Shown here piece after piece: positions 8,341 through 16,984 of a DNA stretch of 42,371 bases. Location of the stretch: NCBI GenBank assembly GCA_937975645.1, contig CALJTV010000006.1, forward strand, positions 1 to 42,371, written 5' to 3'. Each line of letters opens with the position of its first letter. Positions within the stretch are counted from its first letter, which is position 1. Under the pieces are notes generated by a model. It was not told the DNA's origin and did not search any database. It worked only from the letters and a program-made list of their open reading frames with translations. Position numbers and translations under genes: made by a program. This DNA is from an uncultured Dehalococcoidia bacterium. Lineage in GTDB: Bacteria > Chloroflexota > Dehalococcoidia > GIF9 > UBA5629.

Positions 8341-9795
8341 ATGATGCCAAAGCTCGTTTCCGTTGTGTGGCTATCTCTTTCCTTCCTATTGACCTTGTCT
8401 ATCTCAGGGACTGCGGCGGAGGCACCGGTGATGGTGAAGACGCTGAACTTTGTCTTCAGCCACGGTGCCGGCGGCAACTCGTGCACCCAGCAATTGCTGG
8501 CTGACACCCTCTCTGAGCGCATCACCAGCTACATCCAAGAATATGAGCGCGCCAACCCCGGTGTGAAGGTGAGGTTCAACATCCTCAACCGTTGCTATCC
8601 CAACGATGTTGACTTGGACACTTGGGCGGTCAACTTGGCGGACAGCGTTGACCAGTACCTGCCAGAGGGTGGCAGCATCGTGCTCATCGGGCATAGCATG
8701 GGGGGCAAGGCTGCCCTCTACGGGGTAGCGAAGAACGTGGGTAGTCTGGCTGACAGGACGGTGCTGGTGGTCACCATCAATAGCCCGGTGCCAGCGTTGA
8801 ACAAATATTTCATGTCCGGGGGTGCCACCTTTGAAGGGTTCTGCCGCGCGGCGATGGTGGTGCGCGCGGACAGAGGTGTGTGTAATTCGGTGGCTATCTA
8901 CGATAGCAATGCCGACGGTGACTGGGTGGCAAGGAACCGACACTGGCTGGCGTTTGTCTCTGGAGAGAACGCGCCGTTAAGCGGGCAGTTCAACTACGGC
9001 GGCATGGACATGTACCCCAGGGATATGGACGATGGTGCCCTACCGGTATCGGCGATGTACGGTGAGGGCGCCGACGTGGTCTATTATGGTGAGTACGGGC
9101 ACAGCGATTTCGGCAGTTCCACAAAAGTCGCTGAATTTATGGCGAGTCAGATCCTCAAATATATCTTCGGCGGCGAGATAGAATGTTCTGTACTGGCACG
9201 GCAGGGCAGCTTTGCCCACAGGGCGCCATCGGGCATCGGCAAGGAGCACTGGAGCGACATACTCGGCGATGTCCTGGGCGGCAGAGGTACCGTCTGGCAC
9301 TGGAACCCCTCTTATGTGAAATGGCAGCAATGGGAGGACGTGGTCTCGCCGCCACTGGCTAGCTATGAAAAGGTGGCACGGAGCCGGTATGTGGTCACTA
9401 GGACAGACTCTTCGTCGTGGTTTACCAGCCTTAAGGAGGTGCACTGGCTGGAACCGAACGATGTCACGGACTGCCGGCTTTACCTTAAGAACTCAGCCGG
9501 GCCCAGAAGCTCGGTACGCGTTGACTGGGAGATATATCTTCAGGGCAGGCTGGGTGCCGGACTGCAGCGCGACCGCTGGGAGATAGAGGTCACTGCGGGG
9601 ACCCCCTTGAGCGAAGTCTACCGGGCAGCCTGGTTGAGCGATGACCCGCAGGACATGAGGTTGATAGTGTTCTCCCGCGCCGAGAAGCCGTTCCGCTGGT
9701 TCGAGGCTAACTGGCGGGTATACTACAAAGAAGTCCGAGAGAGAGGGGTTATCGAAAAGGTGCCGGCGGTGCCTGAGGCGCCCACCACTAGATAG
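8341..9795 (+). CDS. Exported alpha/beta hydrolase with unassigned C-terminal domain
   Basis: A 484-residue protein from ATG 8341. Residues 1-28 form a signal peptide (hydrophobic stretch, then SISGTAAEA), so it is probably exported. The hydrolase part (about 33-280) has an HGAGG segment at 41-45, fitting an oxyanion loop, and a nucleophile elbow GHSMG with Ser119; a GHSDF segment later may hold the catalytic His. It resembles PGAP1-like or lipase-like serine esterases. The region after about residue 285 is rich in W, D and S, has no motif I recognise, and could be a binding domain. The open frame extends to GTG 8317 but the signal peptide and promoter favour 8341. It stands alone, convergent with the S2P-like gene 6 bases away. 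Confidence 0.75.
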   Translation: MMPKLVSVVWLSLSFLLTLSISGTAAEAPVMVKTLNFVFSHGAGGNSCTQQLLADTLSERITSYIQEYERANPGVKVRFNILNRCYPNDVDLDTWAVNLADSVDQYLPEGGSIVLIGHSMGGKAALYGVAKNVGSLADRTVLVVTINSPVPALNKYFMSGGATFEGFCRAAMVVRADRGVCNSVAIYDSNADGDWVARNRHWLAFVSGENAPLSGQFNYGGMDMYPRDMDDGALPVSAMYGEGADVVYYGEYGHSDFGSSTKVAEFMASQILKYIFGGEIECSVLARQGSFAHRAPSGIGKEHWSDILGDVLGGRGTVWHWNPSYVKWQQWEDVVSPPLASYEKVARSRYVVTRTDSSSWFTSLKEVHWLEPNDVTDCRLYLKNSAGPRSSVRVDWEIYLQGRLGAGLQRDRWEIEVTAGTPLSEVYRAAWLSDDPQDMRLIVFSRAEKPFRWFEANWRVYYKEVRERGVIEKVPAVPEAPTTR

Positions 9796-9801
9796 CCGCC
9801 A

Positions 9802-10911
9802 CTAAAAAGCCCGTAGCACTGCCCGTGCCTTGAGGAAGCGCAATAGCCTCTCCTTGGTCACCATACCCAGAGGCGCTCCACCACGGACAACCGGCACCTG
9901 GTTTATGCCATGGTCGTCCATCAGTTCCAGCAAGTTTACCGCCGGCTCGGAGGGCAGTGCCGTCTTCAGCTTTCTTGCCGGCGTCATGATCTCGCTTATC
10001 CTTGTGGAGCCCCAGCGCCTCCGCGGGATAAGGATGTCGGTCAGCGTGACAATGCCCTCCAGCTTGCCATCCTCGATTACAAAGAAACAGTTCTGACCAG
10101 AGTTGATAATATAGTCACGCACCAGTCCGAAGGTAAGCTGCTGCTTGATGGGGGTGTAGTCCTCGGTCATCATATCGTGGGCGGTGATGCCACGCAGGGC
10201 ATGGCGTACCAGCGCCTGCCGCCGGCTGGCTGAGGCGGCGCTTTCCAGGAACCAGCCTGAAACCGCAATAGCGGTGCCGGCGAACAGGTCACGGCTGGCG
10301 ATGAGCACGGCGATGCCAGTAAGCAAGAGCATTATGGCTATGCTACGACCAAGCAACGTGGTGATGCGAGCTGCCCGGCTCTGGTCCCTCAGTGCCAGCC
10401 ACAAGACGACCTGTAGCGCTATGCCCATGGCGAGGGGTGGTGCTGGCAGCAGATTGAACAGCACCACCATGATGTTGAAGTAGAGCAGCCACCGCACCAG
10501 CTCGGCGAGTGACAGGCTGCCGGCAGTGATCAGCGCACCATAGAGGGCATAGAATACCCCGGCGATAGCTAGGTTAGCCACGAGTCCGACGGCGGCAAGC
10601 GCTAGCTGGGGAAGGGGTCTTGAGTCCTGCTCGGCGATGCGGGGCATGCCGGCGAAGACGAATAGCGTTATCCCCCTCACTGGCATACCCAGCCTTCTGG
10701 CGGTGAAGATGCAAGCTGTTTCGCGCAGGCACATGGAAAGGAAGAAAAGCACGCTGGCAGCCGCACCGGAAGCTAGATTATGCCACAATGGGTGGACTCC
10801 CCAGAAATACAGCGCCAGCGCTATGCCCACCAACACCAGCGCCGCCAGCCAGGTATAGTGCAGCCGCACCGGTATTCCAAACAGTTCGCCCAGCTTTATC
10901 GTACCAGCCAT
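9802..10911 (-). CDS. S2P/M50-like membrane protein with two CBS domains, metal motif lost
   Basis: A 369-residue protein with the layout of CBS-type site-2 proteases: an N-terminal KLGELFGIPVRLHYTW segment, about six membrane segments up to residue 225, then two CBS domains (about 245-300 and 308-365; MMTEDYTPI and IMTPARKL openings). Active members need HExxH in the second helix and a DG motif after NLLPAFPL. Here the first motif reads R63-E64-T65-A66-C67 and the second reads NLLPAPPLAMG, with Ala161 where the metal-binding Asp should be. Both zinc histidines and the aspartate are missing, so intramembrane proteolysis by the known mechanism is not expected. The frame is intact and the gene has its own promoter, which suggests a pseudoenzyme with a scaffold, chaperone or nucleotide-sensing role. 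Confidence 0.88.
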   Translation of the reverse strand: MAGTIKLGELFGIPVRLHYTWLAALVLVGIALALYFWGVHPLWHNLASGAAASVLFFLSMCLRETACIFTARRLGMPVRGITLFVFAGMPRIAEQDSRPLPQLALAAVGLVANLAIAGVFYALYGALITAGSLSLAELVRWLLYFNIMVVLFNLLPAPPLAMGIALQVVLWLALRDQSRAARITTLLGRSIAIMLLLTGIAVLIASRDLFAGTAIAVSGWFLESAASASRRQALVRHALRGITAHDMMTEDYTPIKQQLTFGLVRDYIINSGQNCFFVIEDGKLEGIVTLTDILIPRRRWGSTRISEIMTPARKLKTALPSEPAVNLLELMDDHGINQVPVVRGGAPLGMVTKERLLRFLKARAVLRAF

Positions 10912-10935
10912 TTATATCCATCCACAGCCGCCTTT

Positions 10936-10964
10936 AGTATAGAGGCTTATGTTCCTCGGGACAA
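10936..10964 (-). promoter_or_regulatory. Putative promoter of the S2P-like gene
   Basis: Read on the minus strand: TTGTCC (10964-10959), 17 bp, TATACT (10941-10936). The predicted transcript start is about 20 bases before the ATG at 10911. Confidence 0.5.
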
Positions 10965-10978
10965 GCTGACCTTCTGCA

Positions 10979-11007
10979 TTGCCACGCAGCTATGGCCGTG
11001 CTACACT
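10979..11007 (+). promoter_or_regulatory. Putative promoter of the radical SAM/SPASM gene
   Basis: TTGCCA at 10979-10984 and TACACT at 11002-11007 are separated by 17 bp. It diverges from the promoter of the S2P-like gene with the -35 elements about 15 bp apart. Confidence 0.45.
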
Positions 11008-11082
11008 ATGCCGGAACCGAGCCAGGTGACTGCCTAGGACCAGCAGCGCTCGATGTAATAGAACGACCGCAGGAGGTGACAG

Positions 11083-12138
11083 GTGCAACCGCCGTTCATG
11101 GTATCATATAGCATCACCCGAAAATGCAACCTGAAGTGTAAGCACTGCTATAGCGGGTCGGTGGATGAGCCGGCACCTGACGAACTCTCCACGGAGGAAG
11201 CGCTCAGCCTGATCAATGACCTTTCCAAGTGGGGCATTGGGCTCCTGATTATCGATGGCGGAGAGCCACTGTGCCGTGAAGACCTGTTCGATGTCATCAG
11301 CTACGCCTCAAGCAAAGGGGTAAGGACAACCATCGGTAGTAACGGCACCCTTATAGATGAAGCGGCAGCCAGAAAAATGAAGGAGGTCGGCGTGATGGCG
11401 GTGGCTATCTCCATCGACGGCGCCGACGCGCAGACACATGATTCCTTCAGGGGCGTTTCCGGCGCCTTTGCCGACGCTTTAAGGGGAGTAGAAGCCTGCA
11501 GGAAAGCGGGTCTGCCGTTCCAGTTCAATACGGTCATCAGGAAGGAGACCCTGCCTCAACTGGGGGACTTGCTACGGATGGCTGTGCAATACGGGGCGGA
11601 TGCTGCTGAATTCTTTGACCTGGTGGCTGCCGGGCGTGCCAAAGAGGAGTGCCGAGAGCAGGTGCTGAGCAATGCAGAGAGGCGACAAGCTATGGAGCAG
11701 CTTGCCGAACTACAGGCTGCCTGTCCCATAGTCATCAGGGTGCCCGGCTGTCCTATGTATCCCCTCCTGCTACAGCAAAAGCAGGTCAAACCCAAACACT
11801 TCTCACCAGAGCTGTTGAGGAGAGTACCTTACTACGGCAGGGGTTGTGCTGCCGGCATGCCTATGGGCTATGTTATGGTCCAGTGCAATGGCGAGGTAAA
11901 TCCGTGCATGCTGCTCCAGATAGATTTGGGCAATATCAGGAAGCAAAACATAGCCTCTATTTGGGTTAACTCGCCAGTGCTGGCGGAGCTGCGGCGGAGA
12001 GAGCTACTCAATGGGGAGTGCGGCAGATGCGACTATAGGCTCACCTGCAGCGGTTGTCGTGGCAGGGCATATGAAGAGACCGGCGATATGATGGCAACCG
12101 ACCCCGGCTGCTGGCTGGCGCCGGAGACGAGGGAGTAA
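11083..12138 (+). CDS. Radical SAM/SPASM protein (AhbD/NirJ/PqqE-like group)
   Basis: A 351-residue protein starting at GTG 11083, fixed by a perfect AGGAGGTGA site at 11071-11079. The radical SAM motif is C15-x3-C19-x2-C22 (CNLKCKHCYS). The C-terminal third has the SPASM-type cysteine set: a GRGCAAG segment, VNPCMLL, then CGRCDYRLTCSGCRGRAYE and DPGC, expected to bind one or two auxiliary [4Fe-4S] clusters. The GCRGRAYEETGD-x-DPGCW ending is typical of the group that includes haem-synthesis enzymes AhbC/AhbD, NirJ and several peptide-modifying enzymes. No small precursor peptide or haem gene is adjacent, so the substrate is open. It is followed by the PadR gene with its own promoter. Confidence 0.87.
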   Translation: MQPPFMVSYSITRKCNLKCKHCYSGSVDEPAPDELSTEEALSLINDLSKWGIGLLIIDGGEPLCREDLFDVISYASSKGVRTTIGSNGTLIDEAAARKMKEVGVMAVAISIDGADAQTHDSFRGVSGAFADALRGVEACRKAGLPFQFNTVIRKETLPQLGDLLRMAVQYGADAAEFFDLVAAGRAKEECREQVLSNAERRQAMEQLAELQAACPIVIRVPGCPMYPLLLQQKQVKPKHFSPELLRRVPYYGRGCAAGMPMGYVMVQCNGEVNPCMLLQIDLGNIRKQNIASIWVNSPVLAELRRRELLNGECGRCDYRLTCSGCRGRAYEETGDMMATDPGCWLAPETRE

Positions 12139-12167
12139 GGGCAGAAGCTAACCCTCACAATCAACTA

Positions 12168-12198
12168 TTGACAGAAGAGTGTCATATATGGTTATAAT
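12168..12198 (+). promoter_or_regulatory. Promoter of the PadR gene with overlapping inverted repeat
   Basis: Consensus TTGACA (12168-12173) and TATAAT (12193-12198) are separated by 19 bp, longer than optimal. The inverted repeat TGACA-N6-TGTCA (12169-12184) overlaps the -35 and is followed by the palindrome CATATATG. This layout fits an autoregulatory operator. Confidence 0.6.
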
Positions 12199-12235
12199 AG
12201 GTCGCATCGCAAAATATTGCTTGCCTAGGTAACAG

Positions 12236-12607
12236 ATGCGTTATTTACAACAGTGGCTGAAAGGTGTGGTTGACCTGGTGGTGCTCTCGCTGGTGAGCCG
12301 GCTGCCGATGTATGGCTACCAGATCGTGAAGGAGCTGCAGCGGCGTGCCGGCGGTTACCTGAAGTTTAAGAATGGCACGATATATCCAGCGTTGTTGCGT
12401 TTAGAGAAGCGGGGGCTGTTGGTCTCGAAGTGGCGGAAGGTGACCGCTGGCAGGGGTAGGCGCTACTATCAGATAACCGAGAAGGGGCGTCAATTCCTTG
12501 CCGAGCACGCTAGGTTGTGGCAGAGCCTCCATTCTATCGTGGGGAGGGTATTGCAGGAGGGGGTATCATCCTCAGAGCATAAACGCGCTGGTGACATTGC
12601 CGAATAG
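12236..12607 (+). CDS. PadR-family transcriptional regulator
   Basis: A 123-residue protein with the PadR winged-helix core: GYQIVKELQRR, then the family signature NGTIYPALLRLEKRGLL near residues 44-60, then a basic wing (WRKVTAGRGRRYYQITEKG). PadR proteins are dimeric repressors, often tuned by small phenolics or drugs and often controlling transporters next to them. Here no transporter is adjacent; the DegV gene follows 27 bases after the stop and may be cotranscribed. ATG 12236 has only a weak AGGT site in front. The C-terminal dimerisation helix is short, so it belongs to the small PadR subgroup. Confidence 0.88.
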   Translation: MRYLQQWLKGVVDLVVLSLVSRLPMYGYQIVKELQRRAGGYLKFKNGTIYPALLRLEKRGLLVSKWRKVTAGRGRRYYQITEKGRQFLAEHARLWQSLHSIVGRVLQEGVSSSEHKRAGDIAE

Positions 12608-12634
12608 GTAGAGCTGTTGTGGCAGAGGTGTGAG

Positions 12635-13474
12635 GTGGCAGTAGCTGTAGTTACCGATAGCACTTCAGACCTTACCCCGAGAGTTGCCGAGGAACTAGAC
12701 ATCACCGTGGTGCCGCTGAACGTCCATTTTGGCACCGAGACCTACAAGGACGGCATCGACCTTTCCACCGAGGAGTTCTACTCCCGGCTGCCCCTGGCTA
12801 AAGAACTTCCCACCACCTCAGCACCCAGCCCGGGCGAGTTCGCCGAGGTCTATGAAAGGCTTGCCAGACAGGGCAGGGAAGTCCTCGCCATCACCATATC
12901 ATCTAAGCTCAGCGCAACTTATAAGGCTGCGGTTGATGCCAGAGAGCTGGTGGGCGGAAATTGCCGTGTGGAGGTGATAGACTCCTTACTGGCTATCGGT
13001 GGGCTGGGGCTGGTGGTGATAGCCGCAGCTAAAGCAGCTAAAGCCGGCGCCAGCCTGGAAGAGGTGAAGCGGGTGGTGTATGACAGCATGAAGAGGGTGG
13101 ACCTGCGCATCGCCTTTGACACGCTGGAGTACCTGCAGCGCGGCGGGCGCATTGGCAGAGCACAGGCGTTCTTGGGCTCAGCGCTGAAGCTGAACCCCAT
13201 CCTCTCCCTGAAGGATGGCATAACGGTCGGGGTGACCAGGGTGAGGTGCCGGGCAAAAGCTTTAGAGCACCTCCGCGATTTCGTTTTTTCCTTCCTGGAC
13301 CTCGAGGAGCTAGCCATTGAGGACGCCATGACACCCGATGAGGCTGACATGCTGGCACGGGAACTCAGCACCAAATTCCCCAGGGAGCGCATCCGCTGGC
13401 TCAAGATCAGCCCGGTTGTCGGCACCCATGTCGGCCCCCGCGTTATCGGCGTTGCTGTGCTGCCAGCTAAATAA
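12635..13474 (+). CDS. DegV family protein (copy 1)
   Basis: A 279-residue DegV-fold protein, starting at GTG 12635 with AGAGGTG at 12624-12630; the open frame runs back to a TTG at 12617, which lacks a site. The family bind a fatty acid between two domains, and in Firmicutes act as FakB subunits presenting fatty acid to the kinase FakA. Diagnostic segments are VVTDSTSDL, LPTTSAPSPGEF, TISSKLSATY, the FDTLEYLQRGGRIG loop and the closing VVGTHVGPRVIGV. No FakA kinase is in the window. A second, diverged copy sits at 40049-40909, so the organism has at least two lipid-binding subunits, probably for different acyl chains (inference). Confidence 0.9.
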   Translation: MAVAVVTDSTSDLTPRVAEELDITVVPLNVHFGTETYKDGIDLSTEEFYSRLPLAKELPTTSAPSPGEFAEVYERLARQGREVLAITISSKLSATYKAAVDARELVGGNCRVEVIDSLLAIGGLGLVVIAAAKAAKAGASLEEVKRVVYDSMKRVDLRIAFDTLEYLQRGGRIGRAQAFLGSALKLNPILSLKDGITVGVTRVRCRAKALEHLRDFVFSFLDLEELAIEDAMTPDEADMLARELSTKFPRERIRWLKISPVVGTHVGPRVIGVAVLPAK

Positions 13475-13592
13475 TCTTGCCGCACAGCCCCTACAAGTCG
13501 AGCCTGGGCGAAGGGGTGGTTTGAACCCGCTCAAGCGGTTGTGCTAAATTACGGCATCACTATTCCTACTACAGCTATAGGAGGGGTCCCAG

Positions 13593-15521
13593 ATGGCGTC
13601 AGCAAGGTTTGAGAAGCTTTTTCAGCCGGGAAAGATCGGCACTATGGAGATTAAGAACCGCATCGTCATGCCGCCGATGGCTACAGGCTATGCCTCTGAG
13701 GACGGCTCGGTTACCGACAGGCTGATAGCCTATTACGAGGAAAGGGCTAAAGGGGGACCAGGGCTGATTATAGTGGAGATTAGCTGCATTGATGCCCCGG
13801 TGGGCAGAGGCCTTGCTAGACAGATAGGAATAGACAAGGACGACTTCATCCCCGGGCTTGCTAGGCTGGCTGCCGCCATCAAGCGTCATGGCGCTAGGGC
13901 GGCGATACAATTGCACCACGCCGGCAGACAGACTTCTTCCCGGATCACCGGCTTCAAGCCGGTGGCGCCTTCACCCATCCCTGGTCGCGATGGCGAGCTG
14001 CCAGATGAACTCACCATCGATGGGATAAAGCGGCTGGTTAACCGCTTCGCCGAGGCTGCCTGGCGGGCAAAGGAAGCTGGGTTCGATGGGGTGGAGATAC
14101 ACGGTGCCCATGGCTACCTGGTGAGCCAGTTCCTGTCGCCCCTATCTAACAGGCGGCAGGACGAATATGGTGGCAGCGTGGAAAACAGGGCGCGGTTCCT
14201 GGTGGAGGTGGTAAAGGCGATACGCGCTAGGTTGGGGCGTGACTTTCCCGTATGGTGCCGGCTCAGCGCTGTGGAGCTGAATGCAGAAGGTGGCATCACA
14301 CTGGAGGAGACCAGGGTAGTGGCAAAGATGGCGGAGGAAGCCGGTGTCGATGCTATCCATGTCTCGGCGCATGCAGTTGGTACTGCCCGCCGTCCGCCCA
14401 TGGCGCAGCAGCCCGGTGCCTTTATTGAGTATGCTGAGGCGGTAAAAAAGGTGGTCTCGGTGCCGGTGATCGCCGTGGGCAGGATAACCCCTGAGGTCGG
14501 CGAAGATGCGCTCCATCAGGGGAGGGCGGACTTTATCGCCATAGGCAGGCAGCTCCTCGCCGATGCCCGCACGGTGGAAAAGATAGCTGACGGCAGGCTG
14601 GAGGACATAAGACCGTGCCTACGCTGCTTCTACTGTCTGGACAGTGTGGGACGAAGGCGGGGTAATGGCGTCGGTTGCACCATTAATCCCTTCCTGGGTA
14701 GGGAGCGGGAGTGGACGGTGCTGCCGGTGGGGGAAAAGAAGCGGGTGGTGGTGGTCGGCGGAGGTCCCGGCGGCATGGAGGCTGCCATCATAGCGGCAAA
14801 GCGGGGACACAAGGTGGTGCTTTTTGAGCAGGCAGACCAGTTAGGCGGGCAACTCATACTGGCGGCGAAACCGCCGTTCAAAGACACCATTGAGGCTTAC
14901 CGCCAGTACCTCATCGGGCAGGTGAGGAGGCTGGGCGTAGAAGTGAGGCTGCAGCAAAAGTTCGCACCCGATTTGCTCCCGGAACTTAAGCCAGAGGTGG
15001 TCATCTTGGCAACTGGCGTCAGACCGTTCATTCCAGACATCGCTGGGATCAGGGGAGAAAACGTGTTGCTGGCAAGCCAGGTGCTCAGCGGTGCTGAGAC
15101 CGGTGAACGGGTGGCGATAATTGGCGGCGAGCTTGTCGGCTGCGAGACGGCGCTCTACCTTCTTGACCGGGGGAAGCAGGTGACCATTATGAGGCGTGGG
15201 GCAAGGTTGGCGACCAGAGTAAACCGCTCGGTGAGGGAGCCCATGATCGAGAGGCTACATGTCAAGGGCGCCACTATTTTGACCGGTGTGGAGTACGAGG
15301 AGATCACTGGCGAAGGCGTGGTAATCAGGGACAGCGAGGGCGAAAGGCGGCTGGTGAGGGCGGACACGGTGGTGGTAGCTGCCGGCGCCAGCCCAAATGA
15401 CGAATTGGCAAAATTGCTCAGGGGCAAGGTACCAAGGTTGGTGCGTGTGGGCGACTGCGTGACGCCGCGGGGGATAAGGGAAGCGGTGGAGGAGGGCTGC
15501 CGTGCAGGGCTGGAAATTTAA
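13593..15521 (+). CDS. NADH:flavin oxidoreductase, old yellow enzyme / 2,4-dienoyl-CoA reductase type
   Basis: A 642-residue protein with the three-part layout of bacterial 2,4-dienoyl-CoA reductase (FadH) and related enoate reductases. Residues 1-340 form an OYE-type FMN barrel (LFQPGKIGTMEIKNRIVMPP, HHAGRQT, EIHGAHGYLVSQFLSP). The [4Fe-4S] cysteines follow (CLRCFYC … GVGC). Residues 380-640 form an FAD/NAD(P) domain starting VVVVGGGPGGMEAA, with a second nucleotide motif VAIIGGELVGCE. Electrons would pass from NAD(P)H via FAD and the cluster to FMN for reduction of an activated C=C bond. The AGGAGG site fixes ATG 13593. Its neighbours, a crotonase-fold protein and an acyl-CoA synthetase subunit, suggest acyl-CoA or aromatic-acid metabolism. 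The exact substrate is unknown. Confidence 0.9.
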   Translation: MASARFEKLFQPGKIGTMEIKNRIVMPPMATGYASEDGSVTDRLIAYYEERAKGGPGLIIVEISCIDAPVGRGLARQIGIDKDDFIPGLARLAAAIKRHGARAAIQLHHAGRQTSSRITGFKPVAPSPIPGRDGELPDELTIDGIKRLVNRFAEAAWRAKEAGFDGVEIHGAHGYLVSQFLSPLSNRRQDEYGGSVENRARFLVEVVKAIRARLGRDFPVWCRLSAVELNAEGGITLEETRVVAKMAEEAGVDAIHVSAHAVGTARRPPMAQQPGAFIEYAEAVKKVVSVPVIAVGRITPEVGEDALHQGRADFIAIGRQLLADARTVEKIADGRLEDIRPCLRCFYCLDSVGRRRGNGVGCTINPFLGREREWTVLPVGEKKRVVVVGGGPGGMEAAIIAAKRGHKVVLFEQADQLGGQLILAAKPPFKDTIEAYRQYLIGQVRRLGVEVRLQQKFAPDLLPELKPEVVILATGVRPFIPDIAGIRGENVLLASQVLSGAETGERVAIIGGELVGCETALYLLDRGKQVTIMRRGARLATRVNRSVREPMIERLHVKGATILTGVEYEEITGEGVVIRDSEGERRLVRADTVVVAAGASPNDELAKLLRGKVPRLVRVGDCVTPRGIREAVEEGCRAGLEI

Positions 15522-15533
15522 CCCCTGAGTCCG

Positions 15534-16922
15534 CTATGAGTGCAGGCTCCTAAGGTACTCAGCCCGCCGCGCCATGGCGCCGAGCACACTTATGGCATCC
15601 TCCGGCATGGCATAAGCGGGGATGCCACGCTTTGTCGCCAGGGCCATCCCTTTCTGTTGTTCGTTAGAATGCCCCGGCACCACGATGATGGGCTTTCGGG
15701 CTTTATCGCGTATTTCTTCCAGCCGGGAGAGGAAGTTTTCGTCTTCGAGGAAAGCGTAGCAGATGGTGAGGCAACTGTCTACTGCCTCGATCATAATCTC
15801 GAGGCAGGTGCTGTAAACGGTGTTTGCCTCACCGAAAGGCACCCAGACCAGGTCCACCGGGTTTTTCAAACTTGGCGAGGGCGGTATCCTGTCTTTAAGG
15901 AAATCACGCAGCCTCTGCTGCACGGTCTCTGGCAGCGGTGACACCTTCAGCCCTTCCTTAGCGCAGGCGTCGGCGCTGGCAACAGCACCGCCGCCAGCCT
16001 CGATGAGCAAGCCCACCTCTCTGCCCCGTGGCAGGAATGGTGCTGAAAAGCCTGCCGCTAGGTCCATAAGTTCTTTCAGTCCCCGAGCAAGGACAACGCC
16101 CTTTTGCTTGCAGGCGGCCTCGAAGATGGCGTAGTTGCCCGCTAGCGAGGCGGTGTGTGACATGGCAGCCTTTGCCCCTGTCTCCGAGCTACCACCCTTC
16201 CAGATAATGACCGGCTTCTGCGGCGAAATCCTCTCGGCGAGTCTGAAGAACCGCTCTGGCTGTTTCAGCCCCTCGATGTAGAAACAGATGACCTTCGTCT
16301 CCGGGTCGCTGCCGAAAAATTCCAGAAAGTCCTCGATGGAGAGGTCGCTCTGGTTGCCGATGCTGACCACGCCCTTAAAGCGCAGTCCCCGCTCGGTGCC
16401 GAGGAGCACCATGTTCTCGCTTGCCCAGCCGCTCTGTCCCACGAAGGCGACGCCACCGGGCTCCATAAGTATCCTGCTGTGGGCGGATATGGTATTGATC
16501 TTAGCTTTAGGTGAGAACAAGCCCATGCAGTTTGGTCCCACTACCCGCACCCCACCGCTCTGTGCTATTTTCACCATCTCCTGCTGCAGTCCTTTACCCT
16601 CTCCACCGAGCTCGGCGAAGCCGGCGCTATGCACGATGGCAAACTTCACCTTCTTCTGTGCGCAGTCAGCCATCGCCTGTGGTACATTCCTTGCCGGTAT
16701 GGCTATGATCGCTAAATCGACCTCGCCAGGCACCTCGCTGACGCTGGGATAGCATTTAAGTGACATGACCTCCTGTTCCCTGGGATTGACAGGATAGATT
16801 GTGCCCTGATAACCATCTTTGAGCAGACCTGAGATAAACATGCCGCCCGACTTTAACTCGTCCCGCGAAGCGCCAACTATGGCTATGGAGCGGGGTTGAA
16901 GAAGGGGTGTCAGGTCAGTCAC
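15534..16922 (-). CDS. NDP-forming acyl-CoA synthetase, alpha subunit
   Basis: A 462-residue protein, the usual length of stand-alone alpha subunits of ADP-forming acetyl-CoA synthetase (ACD). Residues 1-130 are the CoA-binding Rossmann domain (LLQPRSIAIVGASRDELKSG), then come two succinyl-CoA-synthetase-like domains; the phosphorylated histidine should be that in MSHTASLAGN near residue 257. The complex converts acyl-CoA, phosphate and ADP to acid, CoA and ATP, conserving energy in anaerobes. It needs an ATP-grasp beta subunit, which is not fused and not in this window. It starts at GTG 16922 after a GGTGG site and is convergent with the OYE gene 12 bases away. The acyl group cannot be told. 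Confidence 0.88.
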   Translation of the reverse strand: MTDLTPLLQPRSIAIVGASRDELKSGGMFISGLLKDGYQGTIYPVNPREQEVMSLKCYPSVSEVPGEVDLAIIAIPARNVPQAMADCAQKKVKFAIVHSAGFAELGGEGKGLQQEMVKIAQSGGVRVVGPNCMGLFSPKAKINTISAHSRILMEPGGVAFVGQSGWASENMVLLGTERGLRFKGVVSIGNQSDLSIEDFLEFFGSDPETKVICFYIEGLKQPERFFRLAERISPQKPVIIWKGGSSETGAKAAMSHTASLAGNYAIFEAACKQKGVVLARGLKELMDLAAGFSAPFLPRGREVGLLIEAGGGAVASADACAKEGLKVSPLPETVQQRLRDFLKDRIPPSPSLKNPVDLVWVPFGEANTVYSTCLEIMIEAVDSCLTICYAFLEDENFLSRLEEIRDKARKPIIVVPGHSNEQQKGMALATKRGIPAYAMPEDAISVLGAMARRAEYLRSLHS

Positions 16923-16984
16923 TTTGATTCCACCAGATCACTTCCTATGTCTGCTTTTTGTAGTCAGTCGGTATTTACCCTGGC

